From the NCBI GenBank assembly GCA_950022655.1, contig OX465587.1, positions 24,989,716 to 25,053,715 of the forward strand: a DNA stretch of 64,000 nucleotides. The letters run 5' to 3'. Source of the DNA: Alentia gelatinosa (Eukaryota; Annelida; Polychaeta; Phyllodocida; Polynoidae). The position numbers and the translations under genes were made by a program. A model generated the notes under the pieces. That model was not told the DNA's origin and made no database searches. It saw only the letters and a list, made by a program, of their open reading frames with translations. Below, piece after piece: positions 45,313 to 58,971 of the stretch; the stretch's first letter is position 1; every line of letters starts with the position of its first letter.

Positions 45313-45453
45313 AGACGTCACGAGTTTGAGTCTGAGTTTATTCATGCCACGCATTTTGTTGGCTCCGTAATTTCACGAGTCGAAGACGAGTGTCATTACG
45401 GAGCCAACAAAATGAGTGGCATAAATAAGCTCAAACTCAAACGAGTGGCGTCT
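45313..45453. mobile_element. Foldback hairpin with about 68-bp arms
   Basis: The left arm contains CATTTTGTTGGCTCCGTAAT and the right arm its inverse ATTACGGAGCCAACAAAATG; the similarity extends outward to AGACGTCAC and GTGGCGTCT. The loop is only a few bases. A second inverted pair, TTTATCCTACCCC (45457) and GGGGTAGGATAAA (about 45580), lies just to the right and may be part of a larger element. Confidence 0.8.
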
Positions 45454-45594
45454 AGATTTTATCCTACCCCGTTTCCATATTTTTTCAGTATCAGAAAGTA
45501 GTGGCATAAACAACACTTTATGTCACACCCGTGAAATAAAAAAATCCCATGTTAAGCCTATGGCGTTTTTTATTAGGGGTAGGATAAAAGATCA

Positions 45595-48500
45595 TATGTG
45601 GAGGAGGTATATAATGCCAATATGCCTTACCTCTCTTTGAGAAGGCAGACTCACCTATTAAACTTTTCCTATAAACCATCTCTGAAAATTGAAAATATTG
45701 TGGTACCTCCAGTGAAAACCAAGCAAAGTGAAGCCAAAACCAGCGTTTTTTTAGCTGAACAGCAAACCCACTTTATGTACCTGGAACTTCAATGAACTGA
45801 TGGGATATTATAAAGATTCAATAAAGAAAGTTGTCAACAAAAAAACTGGACATTACAACACTCTTATTTTGTCCCAGCAGTAATATCCTGCAAAAGACTG
45901 CCTTACGATCACAGTCTCCGTTCTCACTCTAGATGTGAATGAACTGATTCGTATAGCTAGAAGGCTTGTTTGTTTGCTCGTGGTTTAACGTCCCAGGGGA
46001 CCATTGGGGTATTGAGGGACCAAACAGGAGGCTAGCCTGAGTATTGTTTGACTGAACGACGGCTTAACTAAACAATTAATCAGTATGCGTGCTGAACGGT
46101 AACTTACGTATTGCAACATCCATAAAATGAATTAGTTAAAGATATATCACTCCCATAAAGCTTTTAGACTCCAGTTATATTATATAGTGAGGCGTTAAAC
46201 TTTTTCATAAAACACGTGCACAAAAACCGTCTTTTGAGCAGCTTGCGGGGAAGAAGGACAAACCATGGCACGTAGCAGCCGAAGTTTGACGCCATTATGG
46301 GATACCAGAATAAACTGTAGTCGTCACTCTTTACAAAGGCACGAAAGTCGGGACTGGGAAAAGATTCAGAAATTCAAACCATCTATATACACAGAATCAT
46401 TTATCACATTATCAGTCCTCATACCACCCTCCGAAAAAATAAAGGAATTGAAAGGAATTTTTTTAGGGTAATAATAAAGGAATGGGGATTGGTGTTTTTG
46501 AAAAGGTTTATAACCCTACAAACAAAAATTATGCATTACATGAAGTAGTTTTCAGGCATATATATCAGTCAAATCTATTTCAACGGTTATTTATTATCAT
46601 ATTGGCCAGTTTTAGGATTCAAGAAATTGGGCTGCAATTCAAATTGAAACTGTGCACTATTCAAAGCACTGTGCTGTGCCTGGTGGGAGGGAGCATAGGG
46701 CCAGATATCTCCCCCTCCACCAGGGGTTCCTCAGGGCCTCATATAGAATTTTTTTCTGAAAAAGTAGACCTCAACAGGAGCAATCTGATGTATTTTGAGA
46801 CAGAATTAGTTGATTTTCATCATATGATGATATATAACATAGCTTTAGTCAAACTGTACATGAAAAACCTGGTCATATATTTACAAAGATGCCAGTAGAC
46901 GTAAGAACCCCCCCCCCTTCCCCCATGTCAAAAGAGTATATCACTCTCTCTATACAGTTCTGGTACAAATTGACTAATCACAGTCATATGTATGAAAAGA
47001 AGCTCTCAAAATAGGGATACTAAGGTTAGAAGCCAGCAATTATGAAAGGGAGATAGACAAAGGTGAGAATAAAAATAATAATATGCTACCAAATGAGGAA
47101 AATACCCAACATAGTCAAGGAATACCCCTACATAAATCCAACCGCTCAAACACTGAATCCAAACACAACACAGACGAAATCACTAAATAAGTATATTTTT
47201 AAACTACCTAGGCCATAGATGGCAACAAGGAAGTCAAAGTGCATTTAATGGAGCTTTACAGTCGTAAATAAGAAAGAACCAACCATCTAAAGGCTACCTC
47301 CTTTCTAGAAAGTCAACTCAAGTACGAGAAATGTATATCTCTATAGAATCATATTTTGACTTGGATGTACAGCAAATTAATTTGAGTATCAATACCTGTA
47401 CCAGTACCGTACCCTTAAAAATGAGGTGGCCGAAAATTCTAAATATATTAATATATTTTGTTGTTATTTTTTTCAATTACATCATGATCATTATCATCGT
47501 CATCATCACCTTATCCTTCATTGTGTTATTGAATTACTGTCATGGTTCTTTTACACCACGAGGGTGGTGATCAAATCTGAGTGATGAATTCAGGTAGAAA
47601 TCTCACCCCTACACCTTTACCGAGGTGAGAGTTTTTTTACTTCTCACACCACATAAACATGGTATGAGAAGGATTGGCCTTTGATAGCAGTGAATCTACC
47701 ACTGGACTGGTTTCAGTCTATGTTTTTTCAATGGTTTTGCTGCCTGAGGAAGAATGGCAAACCATTGAAAATGTGTCGGGGACAGCTGAGTATCTGTGGG
47801 TGTAAGGCACAGTAAGTAAGGAATCAGGGGTTCAAGGGAAAGCTCAAGTTTTTACATGGGTAAATGGGGAGGTTCAGTGGGGCTTCAGGCCTGTGGCAAG
47901 CTTGGGTAATTCGGCAGCTGCTATTTCAATATTACACATGAAATCGCAATTTTTGATTCTGAAAAATGATAACATGGATTTCAATGGAAATATTGAAAAC
48001 TGGCAACTTTGTATTTATAGCACTGGCTGCACAAAGGTCACTGCCTAAAAGAGTGCTTCCATTTAAAGATCTAAACAAGCATAAGAATAGAATTTTGCAC
48101 CAACAACAAAAAAGTAAGAAAAAAATGAACAAAGAGCCAGATAGCCAGTAAAGCCAAAATGGAAATCAGTTAAAGTGCCCTTGGTAGGGGCCCGGGGCCA
48201 AAACCCCTGGAAGCACCTGTATTCTGAGCTTTCTTAAGTGCATTTGGTAAAGTATTTACTTTGCAGTCTGCAAAGGTGTTTGGGTTGGCACCCATAACAA
48301 GTTTATCAGGGTACCAAGGATGTAAAGCTAATTTTGTGACATTGTTATATTTAGCGGCTTCTGTGAAGCCACGTTGATGTAAACACACTGATATATGGGA
48401 AAACTTTGTAAGATATCATCATCACTTGTTATGTTACTAAAACACACAATTGATTTGTGTGGAAGAACGACTGTATTTTTGTCAAATGCAAACATGATTA

Positions 48501-51500
48501 ATGAAAAACAAATTCTGGCCTCAGCTGAGAGCAAAATTGGCCAGCATTTTGCAAATGTTCCCCACAAAATTGTATATATCTTTTTTGAATCCCCAATCCT
48601 AAATAATCTTTTGTCATATTAACTTAAGCAAGTTATGCTGCCCAAGATTTGCAGAGCCAATTTAGAAAAAAAAAGAAATCCAAATATTTCATGCACAGTT
48701 TGGCCAAAGTCTTGCATTATATCAAGAGGTTTCCTAAAGATATGCAAATTCTGTCTCAGTATATATGCAGCATATTACTCTGAGGTCTAGAAAGGTATGT
48801 ACCCAGGATTCTGTATCAGGAGATGGGGCCACACCTTTGATTTCTTTGGGTGATTGGCAAGCATTCAATGGATAAACCCCTCCCAGAGGAACTGGGGACG
48901 CGGCCCCTGGAATTTGTTTGTTTGTGGTTCAATGTGCCTGGGTACGCTGAGTGTATATAGGAACCATTAGAGATTGAAGCTTTTCACTTTTTCGCTGTAT
49001 GAGGCTATATCAGTCTCCTTATCATTGACACTATCATATGACTGCCAAACTCAAGTGAATTTGACTGTCCTGTCAAAATCAATCATTTACTTGGTGATGT
49101 GATATCACACTCTGAACACCTCTATGGAAGCGAGGTTGATAGGACAAGTTACTAGGGTGCTAGACCAGTGTCAGCAAATTAAGGGCCTTCAGAGTTCTAT
49201 TTCAAGTGAAGGCAGAAATCATGGTTTCAACAAGTGTCTGCTCAGGCATCTAGTGAAAAGGTGCTATAAAGCACACAGTCCTGGCCTTGTTGGCCTGGCC
49301 ACCTGTCACGATTTCCCTAATTGGTAAGTCATTGTTAATTTTCTCAAAGTTGAGAAAGTAGTTTGGCAAGGACAGATCTCACTTTGAGTGTGTTCTGAAA
49401 AGTGATTGACAGATCTGGAGGGTGGGGGACTGAGTTACAACTCACAGGATGGTAAAATATATTTTGACGTGGCTAGGTAAACCCCTCTATCCAGGACACT
49501 ACCTAGGCCCTATGTGGGTACATCATATCTAAACCCAAGGGAGCATTCATGAGTAGGTACTGGACCCAATTGAATTCAATTAGATCTCTTAAATATGTGG
49601 ATTTCCCTCCCTGCAGATGTGCATGGATGAAGTTCAGAATGAAAAATATAAAGATTTCAATGTTTTCTAGAATTTGTATAAACCATCAAAGAGATTAGAT
49701 CTTTATTTGGAATATTCTGAAACAACATTTTCATGTTTTTATTTGTCAAGTATTTTCTTCTAGGCATACCTGGGACGACCTTACCTGTATCCAGTAAATT
49801 TGTGTTCTCTGCACCCCTCCCTCAATAGGAGTCAATATGATTGTATTTTTTTAAATTTCTCAGGGAGGTTACCTCATACCCCTCAAGTGAGGATATCCCT
49901 ACTGCACCCTAGCCCCAGACTACACCCAGCACGGCACCATGCTTTGTTTGTTGCTTTGAATAATGCAGTCTAAAATTTGAACTGGATGCCCTATATCATC
50001 AATCTTGCATTAAACTGTGAATTAAAGCCATCTTCCAAGCAAATGCTCACAGCCAGACAGTAGGCTCACAAACTTTGACTTGCTAAGTCTTTGATTGGGT
50101 ATGGCTCTTCCTTCCCCTGGTAGGCTGGGATTGACCTTTTTGGCTTATGACAGGGCCATGAATCTTATACTTTCTAGAAATAATTGACAATTAGGCATAC
50201 ATAAGAGCTGATTCCACCAGACTAAGGCTTTATTGGAAAGTTTCTGACCTCTTTGGAATGTATATAAAGATATCTTATGTGGTGAATATACTTACGAAAT
50301 AAATTGTATTAGTACCCGAAATTACAAGAAAAAAGTGTCCACTTCCACCACCAGCTATGCTTATACAATATTTTCTGATTTTTCCAATCTCCATTCCTGC
50401 AAGTTTCGGTTGCTCAGTGGAATCAGCGAATTAACCTTTCGGGAATTTCTAGAAATGCATTAACTATAGGACATACTTAACTTTTCAGGTGGTCAAATTG
50501 TCCCAAATTACAATAATCAAATACACAATGAAAAATATAGATCATTTAGTAAAGCAAACCTGTCAGGAATGAATTGTGCATATTTCACTATATGAACTTT
50601 GGAGAAAATTTTGGTCAAATGTGTCTATTTCAAAAATTGTACGTGTTGAAATAACATTTCATGTTATTCGCGCAGACTTGGAATGATTCTAAAGGATTTT
50701 TTCACAGAAATGACGGAAAATAAAGGACAGTAAAATAATTTTGAATGTTTTGATAAAAATAAAGGAATTGAAAGGAATGGTAGGTGTGATCACTGCATTA
50801 TTTTGGAACAAATCAATATATATTCTGGTGTTGCCGGTGTACTCGAAATGTCAGAATTCCATTGATTGTCTGCATGTCAAGACGTGTATTATTTACATTT
50901 TCTAGAGAATTAGTATTTGGAAGCTCCAAACTGCCTTAGGCTTCCGTCCACTACAATATTGGTAATTAGTATCACCTTAAAGCTCCTGTCAGAGGCTCGA
51001 AATGCCCCAATTTACATACAAATTACACATTTAGTCCAATAAACCAGTTGCCGTTCAGCCCATTTAGCGTTTATCGAAAAATCAATGTTACAACTATATT
51101 TGACTTGGCATTTATGCTACACTAATGTTCTGTAAAATGTCTACACATATTTCTACCTGGTAAACTACAGGGACTAGCTGCACATTAAATCATGAATCTG
51201 AACCTACCCGATCCATTGACCTTTTTTGAATGAATTATTCAAGAGATTTTTTAAATTAATTTTTTGGTTAATTTTAGAATTCACAGATTTGGCATAGTGC
51301 GTGCGTGCGGGCCGGGTACACTGAGGAATTAATGGATCCTGTCTTACTTCCTGAACCACAAAGAATCTATAAGAATCTATATCCGAATAGAATGACACAA
51401 GGACGAGATAAATCTAAACAAATCCAAATTCTAATAATATACATAACATGATAGAGGTAAAATCTTCGCATATGTATGTTAAGACCATTAAGATGTCATT

Positions 51501-52740
51501 TTCAAAAGTCGATAATGATGGCAGAATAACTGGTCACTACCCAGCAACCACACATCAGACAAAAATTGTTGCTCAGTCAGTTTTCATGAACCTTAACCTT
51601 TCATACATTAACGGATTACTTCGTTGTTTGTTATCTCTAATAATCCAAAGATTCGGCTGAGGAGGGATTGCGTGGCCTCCTTCAGGGATAGGGCAAAATT
51701 ATCCATTTGAACCATAATCAGGGTTGCAATGAAGCTTTTAAAAGAAGCGAAGACAGGAAAACCATCCCACCATATAGATTTAGCTCTTTCTCTAAAATAA
51801 AAAGCAACATTCCTTTGTAAAATCCACGGCACCCTAAGTGCTGGGGGGGGGGGGGGGTGAGGGTATGATACACACAGAAATAGTTAAGACGACCTCCGTG
51901 TTAGCTTTGTGAGGCCCGTGGTTGGATGGATTATATGCTTCCACAAGTTTCGTGTTGTATATACATATTTACACCTGTTATTGACGAAACAGGCCTTTAG
52001 GCCTACCTCCCCAAAAATTAAATTCCTGTTGAAAAACGTTCGGTGGAGGCCTCTAGAATACATACACAGCTGAGTAGGATACTGCGTTAAAAAGAAAAAA
52101 ATGTAAGTGAAACTGGTATTGGTTGCATTTAATATGATCAAGGCGACGCTAGATGGTCGCCCAAAATGCAAACTTTGTCTACCAGAATCTGTGCGACCGC
52201 CGTTATAGGATATATGGCCTAGGCATTCAATTTCGTTGACCCATTGCCGAAGTGCATGATCTGTTTCCTTTAGAACAAATCACATTGAACCTAGTGTTCG
52301 GAACTAGGTTGGAATGTTTAGCCTCATTAGTTTCATCTGAGGTCTGGCTAGTTGCCAGCTGTTTTAAAAGTACGTGCCTACAGGAGTAGAGACACTCATC
52401 TCAGCCTTTCGACACTAAATAGATACAAGCCAAATACGACTAGATCATACTGGAGCCCGCATGTATGTCTCTAGTAAAGTTCCTGGTAATCTAGTTTGGG
52501 ACAAAGTCCATGACATTCAGACCAACAGTACAACATCCTTAAAGATGAAAGTCCATGGTTCATTTTAGATTAATAATAAAAACAAGTTTGACATTGTAGT
52601 CGGCAAACAGCCTGACAGTAGTTCAAGGTTATATTTCTAAACAGCAAAATTTACAAAATATTCAAGTTACTTCTTACGATAACCACTGGTTCATCTAAGT
52701 CCGTCCTATCACCAAAATATATCTTTAAACTTTCCTTTCT
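45595..52740. other. No gene recognised
   Basis: About 7 kb of AT-rich DNA. Two stretches (45,968 and 48,911) share TTTGTTTGTTTG followed by GTGGTTTAACGTCCC or a variant, which looks like a dispersed repeat. AAAGGAATTGAAAGGAAT recurs at 46,442 and 50,763. End fragments of the CAGGGATG family lie near 47,930-48,010. A poly-G run is at 51,843. No exon or RNA gene was seen. Confidence 0.45.
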
Positions 52741-52992
52741 AGGGATTTCAATGGGGTGGAAATATTTTTCATGTAAAATTTGCTGCCTCAAAAAGACATT
52801 GAAAAGATGGAAAACACCATCATTATTGGGCCATGGAATGGGGCTAGTTTTTGCAGGGAGGTTTCAACCACTGTTTTACAGGTGTGAAAGAGGCCCAATT
52901 TGTTCTCCCTTCGTTTTACGCCAGGAAGAAATTTTATAAACTGAAAATAAAAACAAGGATTTCGTGGGAAAGTACGAAAACTGCTATCTCTG
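52741..52992. mobile_element. TIR element, CAGGGATG family, diverged copy
   Basis: AGGGATTTCAATGGGGTGGA at the left and AAAACTGCTATCTCTG at the right, with the internal words TTTTTCATGTAAAATTTGCT and CCATGGAATGGGGCT shared with the 13706 and 62053 copies. Confidence 0.65.
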
Positions 52993-55671
52993 CCTGCCAA
53001 AAACAAATATCAAAACAAGTACATCTCTCCTTTCACAGCAATATTGAATTCACAGGGTTATTAAAGAGGTACGGTACCCCCACATGGGGGTCACATTTTT
53101 CACCGTATACGGTATATTTCCTCTCAAACGTCGGTTGAATGAAAATCATAACGTTTTGGAATATTTGTTTGGGGTTAATTCATAATTATCAGGTATTTAC
53201 TTTTGAAGGATGGGAGTGGTGACATATGACCCAACTATGCAAATAAATGAGGCACTTTGCAGTTAGCGAACCAGCGAGGAAGACTGAACAAAATGGCTGG
53301 ACTTGAGAACCAGCCAAGCTCCACTGGAAAACTACCTCTAAATACAGTTATAACATAAGAGACAGCTATTTTGAAGGTTGTCAAAGACAAATGGGTATAT
53401 ATAATCATCAATTCGGGTGTTTTTTTTCATATATGTCAGAGTGTGCGCAGCATGAAATGAGGACCCCAGTGGAGGGCTTTATGGCAGAGGAACCCGGCCC
53501 TGTACAGGGCAGGGTACACTGGCTACTTGCAATCTAATATTTCCGTTCTGAGAATAAAGAAACTCATTATATTCAGTCGCCCAGGATTTATGGTAATACA
53601 TGTGGGTAGTATTCGAAACCTGGTACTTCAATAGTTCTTGTAACGTCCATGGATATAGTTTCCGATAATGCGAATCGTCGGTTTACTACCAGCAGCGGTC
53701 GACGTTAGCAGCGGTCGACGTTAAGTTACCTGGTAGTAATTTAAAGGGCCGACCGATGTAACTCAATGAAACGGTATCAAGACTGAAGTGGATATATGTA
53801 TGGTCGTATTTCTTTGTGATGCCCTACTAACATGGCAGTTACAACATGTTGGTCCACTCACCCTGTTTTTCTTCTCTATTAGTTTAGAGGGTGCGGGGGC
53901 TCTCCAATGACTGTTTACTTGAGGCTCCCGTACTAGTAGTACTACCAGTACTAGTAGTACTAGTAGGGTACCAAAGTAAATTCTAAATAAAGCACCGTGG
54001 CTGAAAGGAATGTGATCTTTAGGCGAAGCCCTTTTATTCCTTCTACGGGAGCTCAAATGAGACAACTTAAACTCAACTACAAGGTACCTTACCTTCAGGA
54101 ATGTCCCCCTCTTCGGTGATGTTCGTAATATCTTGAAACCATTATAAACATGCAGAGGATTGCCTGCCCGAGGAAAGTTACAGGACCGTGTCCGCCATGA
54201 CAGGTGCTCTCCCTCCAGTTTAACCATAGATGGCAGCACGTACGGTACTCTTGGCAATTGACGCTAGGTGGCTATATACCCACCTACCTTGTGAAGACCG
54301 GCAGAGTTCACCTTTGATGCCTGTAGGCTGTACTGTAGGGTAGGTATTTTTCCTATAGACTTAACATTGGGAACTCGTATCCAACGCCCATGGAGTATTT
54401 AAGGACAATATCCAATGGTTGATTCTGTCATAAATTTTAGCCCATTAGTCAATGTGAAGGGTGAGACAAATTCTAAACCTATTCAAGATTAGGGTCATAG
54501 CTTGATCTCAAATCGTTTGAAAGGCTACCCGGTACCCGGTACGGTACGTAATTCATGCGACTTCGCCTTGAGAATTACTACGCGATTCAAACTCGATGAG
54601 ATACAAGCTCTGGCCCTGAACTTCCTTTATAAATAGTCGAGGCTAGATAGTTCTACGTCAAAAATTCATTGTCACGAAAAATACGCCACACGTTTTGGGT
54701 GTAGTGTAATCTCAAATGGCTTTGCCTCGTGAGATTACATAGCAAACCAAGATGAATAGCATTTTCAGTACCCGTACATGCTGGCAAAGAACTATACGAC
54801 CTGATAGGTCTTTGATGTACCGGTAGGTAAATAATGGGTCAAATGTGGTTCCGATTTTTTCTCACGCCTACATTTATGGTACGGTACCGTACTGTAACCT
54901 AGCTATATGTAGTGTTCCCGGTTACAGGAATAACTAGAAGATGGAGCTTTTAGATGTTTAATGTAGAGCATAAGATAAGATCCAATGAACAATATAAACT
55001 GGGGAGATATTGATATAATCCACATCAAGGTACAATATCCAGTGATACAGCAACTCTGAATATCCAGCACACATACACAGCAGTCCTTTGTTAATCCTAC
55101 ATGGCACAATATATAACACTGACTGTAGTTCACAGTATTGCACACACAAGTCCCATTGGTTGCAGTAGTTCCAGCACAGAGGATGTCCCGTCACATAGCT
55201 GCTTGTAGCGTGGTCCCAATTATTATCCAAGCTCTATGGCAATAATAGCTGACTTCACGGCTGGTCTTACTCTGATGGTCACGGCTGGTCTTCTCCCCAT
55301 CATCTCAAGACTGTTCTCCCTTATATACTGGGTACATTTAATATTCAGAGAGCACTGTAATGTTTCTAAAAATAGATTACGACATCACCTTCAAGATGGG
55401 TTTCCCCTACAAGTGACTCCCGGTAAAGCTGTCTCACCATGACTCACACACTGGCTCACGGATGTTTCCCGCTGCCTTTTCCTGGAACAGTGCTTGTCAC
55501 TGCAGGATGAGTTTCTGTAGAACAGCTCAGAATCCATCAATTATTTGATTATGGGTTTGCACCAGGATGTTACAGAACACTACATTTAAATATAGGAGTA
55601 AAGTCTTATGTATAGAACTATAAGCTAAAACACTATTACAGTACCATATATCATCTCAAATTGGATTCCTT
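52993..55671. other. No gene recognised; contains a dispersed repeat
   Basis: 54,341-54,500 repeats the 19,183 family (CTTAACATTGGGAACTCG, then GGGTGAGACAAATTC). Around 53,930-53,975 there is a palindromic TAC/TAG microsatellite. The open frames here lack recognisable domains. Confidence 0.45.
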
Positions 55672-55674
55672 TAA

Positions 55675-56411
55675 AGGCCCGCGTCCACCAGAGCCGACAC
55701 GCCTCCCGACACGGCCCGACACGCCCTCTGCGACACAAATCTTGTACATCGCCGACGTATTTTTTTGGTTGATCACGGTTCTATGACAAGAGTCTACGAC
55801 ACACACCGACACGCCCCGACAAAAAGGGCCGTGTCGGGAGCCTTCCAACACACTGCGACAAGATCGAACATGTTCGATATTTGCTACGACACAGACCGTG
55901 TCGCAGCATGTCGCAGCGTGTTTTTACACATTTACACAGGAGAACTAGAATGTATTCACTTTATTAGGGCTGTCCGATAGTGTCATTGGGTCTGGGATAT
56001 AGGCCTACTCATATAATTTTTTAGGCTCTAAAAACTCATTTTGATGTCAAATATAGGAATAATTGATCTGAGATATCTAGGCCCCATAAAAAATTACCAT
56101 ATTTACAGTAGCCTACATAAGGCCCTTTATATCTGCTATCTAATTCCAAAATTTCATAGATTTCTGTTGAGTATTTCTCATATTTTCCCGGCAGAATACC
56201 CTACGATGCTCCTGTATGCACTGTTTTCCGCGGTTTTTGTGTTGTGGTATGTCGGTACCTATGATCGCTATTTTTTGGGTAACCAGCGGTGTCGCAGAGT
56301 GGCGTCGCCCTGGCTGCGACAGTACACCCCGACACGCCCCGACACAGAAGTTCTGTGTCGGGGTGTTCGGGAGCACTATTGTAGCGTGTCGGCTCTGGTG
56401 GACGCGGGCCT
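55675..56411. mobile_element. MITE with perfect TIRs and TAA target duplication, PIF/Harbinger-like
   Basis: The left end AGGCCCGCGTCCACCAGAGC is repeated inverted at the right end without a mismatch over 27 bp (56385-56411). TAA lies on both sides (55672-55674 and 56412-56414). The interior is packed with CGACACG/CGTGTCG words in both orientations. It has no transposase. It shares the AGG...CCT end and TAA duplication with 12538-13158. Confidence 0.85.
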
Positions 56412-56856
56412 TAAATATAATACTTGAGTCTGTGCAAGTTGTGTTGTTAAAATTAACTGAAGTCTTGTTGGACGCAAGATATTTGCATATGATTAATGTT
56501 TTTCTTGGTTTATGAGATTTTTAATATTGACCTAGATCTAGGGCAACGATGAGTACTGTCCTTGAGATTTTAGTTTCTTTGGCTCTTTCAGTAGGCCTAC
56601 CGAGTAATAAGAAAGGATATTATTAGGATTGGTACCCGGTACGGTATTCACCTCTTGAAAAATATTTTCATTTGACCCTCGATCTCGAAAGGTGAAGGTC
56701 ACCCAGCTGAATTATGTGGGGCTATTTCCACCAACATGATGGATTTGCCATGGTATGTCTTGGTGTATCTTGTTATATATATCTAACAGGGTCACGATGT
56801 GTCGTACCTCCGTTATCGCAAAACGTACCTGGTAGGTGTGGGGTGTATATGGCATA

Positions 56857-57030
56857 ATAAAGAAGAAACCAACGCGTTTTGGTCAAAGTCGTCATTCTCC
56901 ACGAGTTTAATGCGTTGTGATATGAACGAGGCGACAGCCGAGTGAATATCACATAGCATTCAAACGAGTTAGAGAATGACTTCTATGAGCAAAACGAGTT
57001 GCTTTCTGTATTTATCTCACCCCTGTACAC
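56857..57030. mobile_element. Foldback element copy C
   Basis: AAGAAACCAACGCGTTTTGG at the left; AGCAAAACGAGTTGCTTTCTG at the right; the centre is ATGAACGAGGCGACAGCCGA. It ends in TTTATCTCACCCCTG as copy A does, and is followed at about 57,100 by TTCCCAATGTTAAGCC, the reverse orientation of the 54,341 family. Confidence 0.7.
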
Positions 57031-57186
57031 AATAAAAGAACGGACAATACACAGGCTATATGGAGAACGGACTGCAATACTTGTAGGGGCATGGAGAACG
57101 AGTTCCCAATGTTAAGCCTATGGACATTTATTCCAGGGGTGAGTTGTATGTCCATGCCCATGTCCATGGGGGCTGCCATAACTGTG

Positions 57187-57871
57187 ATAACACCCCCCCA
57201 AGTACGGTAGGTGTTCTTCACTAATGGAGGTGAAAAAGTAGGTGTTTTTCACTAAAGGAGGTGCAAAAGAAGTGAGTGATAATTGGGAAGTGTCACAACT
57301 ATAGCCTTGCTGATATGTTTATAAACTGTTCTATGTGAAAAAGACATCATGTCCTGGGTTTAATCATCATGTCATCCTGCTCTGTGTAGAGAATCAAGGG
57401 AACCATAGTAAAATATTGAAAGGCAGTTGAATTTTGTAAGAATAAAGAGCCATGATACAGGTTCTGTCCCCCAAAGGGTCCTGCCATACTGCTGGCCACC
57501 TAGTGACTGCTTCATGAACTAACAATGGCTCGGTCCCCTATAGGGGACCGAGCCATTGTTAGTTCATTAAGCAGTCACTAGGTGGTCGGGGGACATAACC
57601 TGTATTCTGGCTCTTTGTTCTTACGAAATTCAGCTGCCTTCCAATGCTTTACCAAGGTTCCTTTGACTCTCTACACCGATCCCAGAGCAGGTAGGTATAA
57701 TGCTAAAACCCAGGACATGATGTCTTTTACATGGAACACTCTATTTACATATGTGAGCAAGGCAAGAAAAGTGACATTTCCCAATTATCACTCACTTCTT
57801 TTGCACCTCCAATAGTGAAGAACAGCTACTTTTTCACCTCCTTTAGTGAAGAACAGCTACTCGGGGGGCGT
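57187..57871. mobile_element. Near-perfect long palindrome, about 340-bp arms
   Basis: The symmetry centre lies between 57540 and 57541 (GGTCCCCTA|TAGGGGACC). The inner about 45 bp of each arm match with one mismatch. Farther out the arms still pair: TCACTCACTTCTTTTGCACC on the right inverts AAAAGAAGTGAGTGATAA on the left. The outer ends carry GTTCTTCACTA/TAGTGAAGAAC. As RNA this would make a hairpin of more than 300 bp. No coding frame. Confidence 0.88.
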
Positions 57872-58180
57872 CATGGCGGCGCCCATGGATCATAGGCTAT
57901 AAGCCATATATTTTGGTGCTCCACCACTGCGACCCCTCAAGACACATATCGCAGCAAATAGGCACACAATTATTCAAACCTAGCCGGAACTATCTTGACC
58001 ATTTTCACTGTATCTTTTGTGTTGGTAGAATCAGCACTTGTTTCAAATTTGTATTCATTTCTTTGTATGTCTTTTGTTTGAATAGGAGTTTTGTTATTTT
58101 GAAGTCTGATTACGCTCAATATTTATAACTCCTTATATACATGCAACCAGATAAAAAGTGATTTATTGGTAGCTATGGTA

Positions 58181-58971
58181 ACCTGGGCCCTGTTTTTTAG
58201 TCACGATATCGCAAGTCTACGATCGTCTGAGATCGGATCAAGATTCTATGGCATTTTCAATGACACAAGATGGCGGGTGTGCTATAGACAGTGTCGTAGG
58301 TTGAATCAAACGATCTTGGCGAAATGTGTCGGAAGTTAAGACAAGTATAGAACTGTCTTAGGTTCTATAAAACGTCACTGTGGATTTCCTGTGCTTTCCA
58401 TACGAATTAAGCGTACCAAATATGAAGATCGGACTCACCGTTACGAAGATATCGGCGTTTGAATTTGAAACATCGGGCTATTGATCGGATATCGTACAAG
58501 CACTCTCCTAGCAGATCTTTCGCAGTAAAGAGCGTGGAATCTCTGCTGGGAGAGTGAAGTAAGTGCAGAGTGAGGGTAGAGCTACACTGGCCACCAATTA
58601 GCGTTTGCTATGACAAAATTCAAACGCCGATATCTTCGGAACGGTGTGGCCGTTTTTCTCCATATTTGGTAAGATTATAGGTTCTATGTATACCTTAGTT
58701 GTGTTAAAATTTCATCACTTCATTCCAATGGGAAAAGAAGTTGCGCATTAGGTACAACATGTCCAGAGTGGTCTTAGACCTACAACACTTAGGGCGACAC
58801 TTTCCGGTCCAGTGGCCATCGAGTGTCGTGACTATAGCACACCTTTCCCTCCCTATGTGTCGTATCTACAGCAAGTGTCACAGCCAGCCTAAGATCGTAG
58901 CTCTATAGGACACTAACAGCTGAAACATGTCGTAACTTACAAATGTCGTGACTGAAAAACAGGCCCCAGGT
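58181..58971. mobile_element. TIR element with internal inverted repeats
   Basis: Left end ACCTGGGCCCTGTTTTTTAG and inverted right end ACCTGGGGCCTGTTTTTCAG are about 90 per cent identical over 24 bp. Inside, GATATCGGCGTTTGAATTT (about 58,448) recurs inverted as AAATTCAAACGCCGATATC (about 58,616). No target duplication could be read. Confidence 0.72.

Noticed and set aside
53763..54257. 164-aa minus-strand frame
   Set aside because: No recognisable domain and no sign of splice context; composition is like neighbouring repeats.
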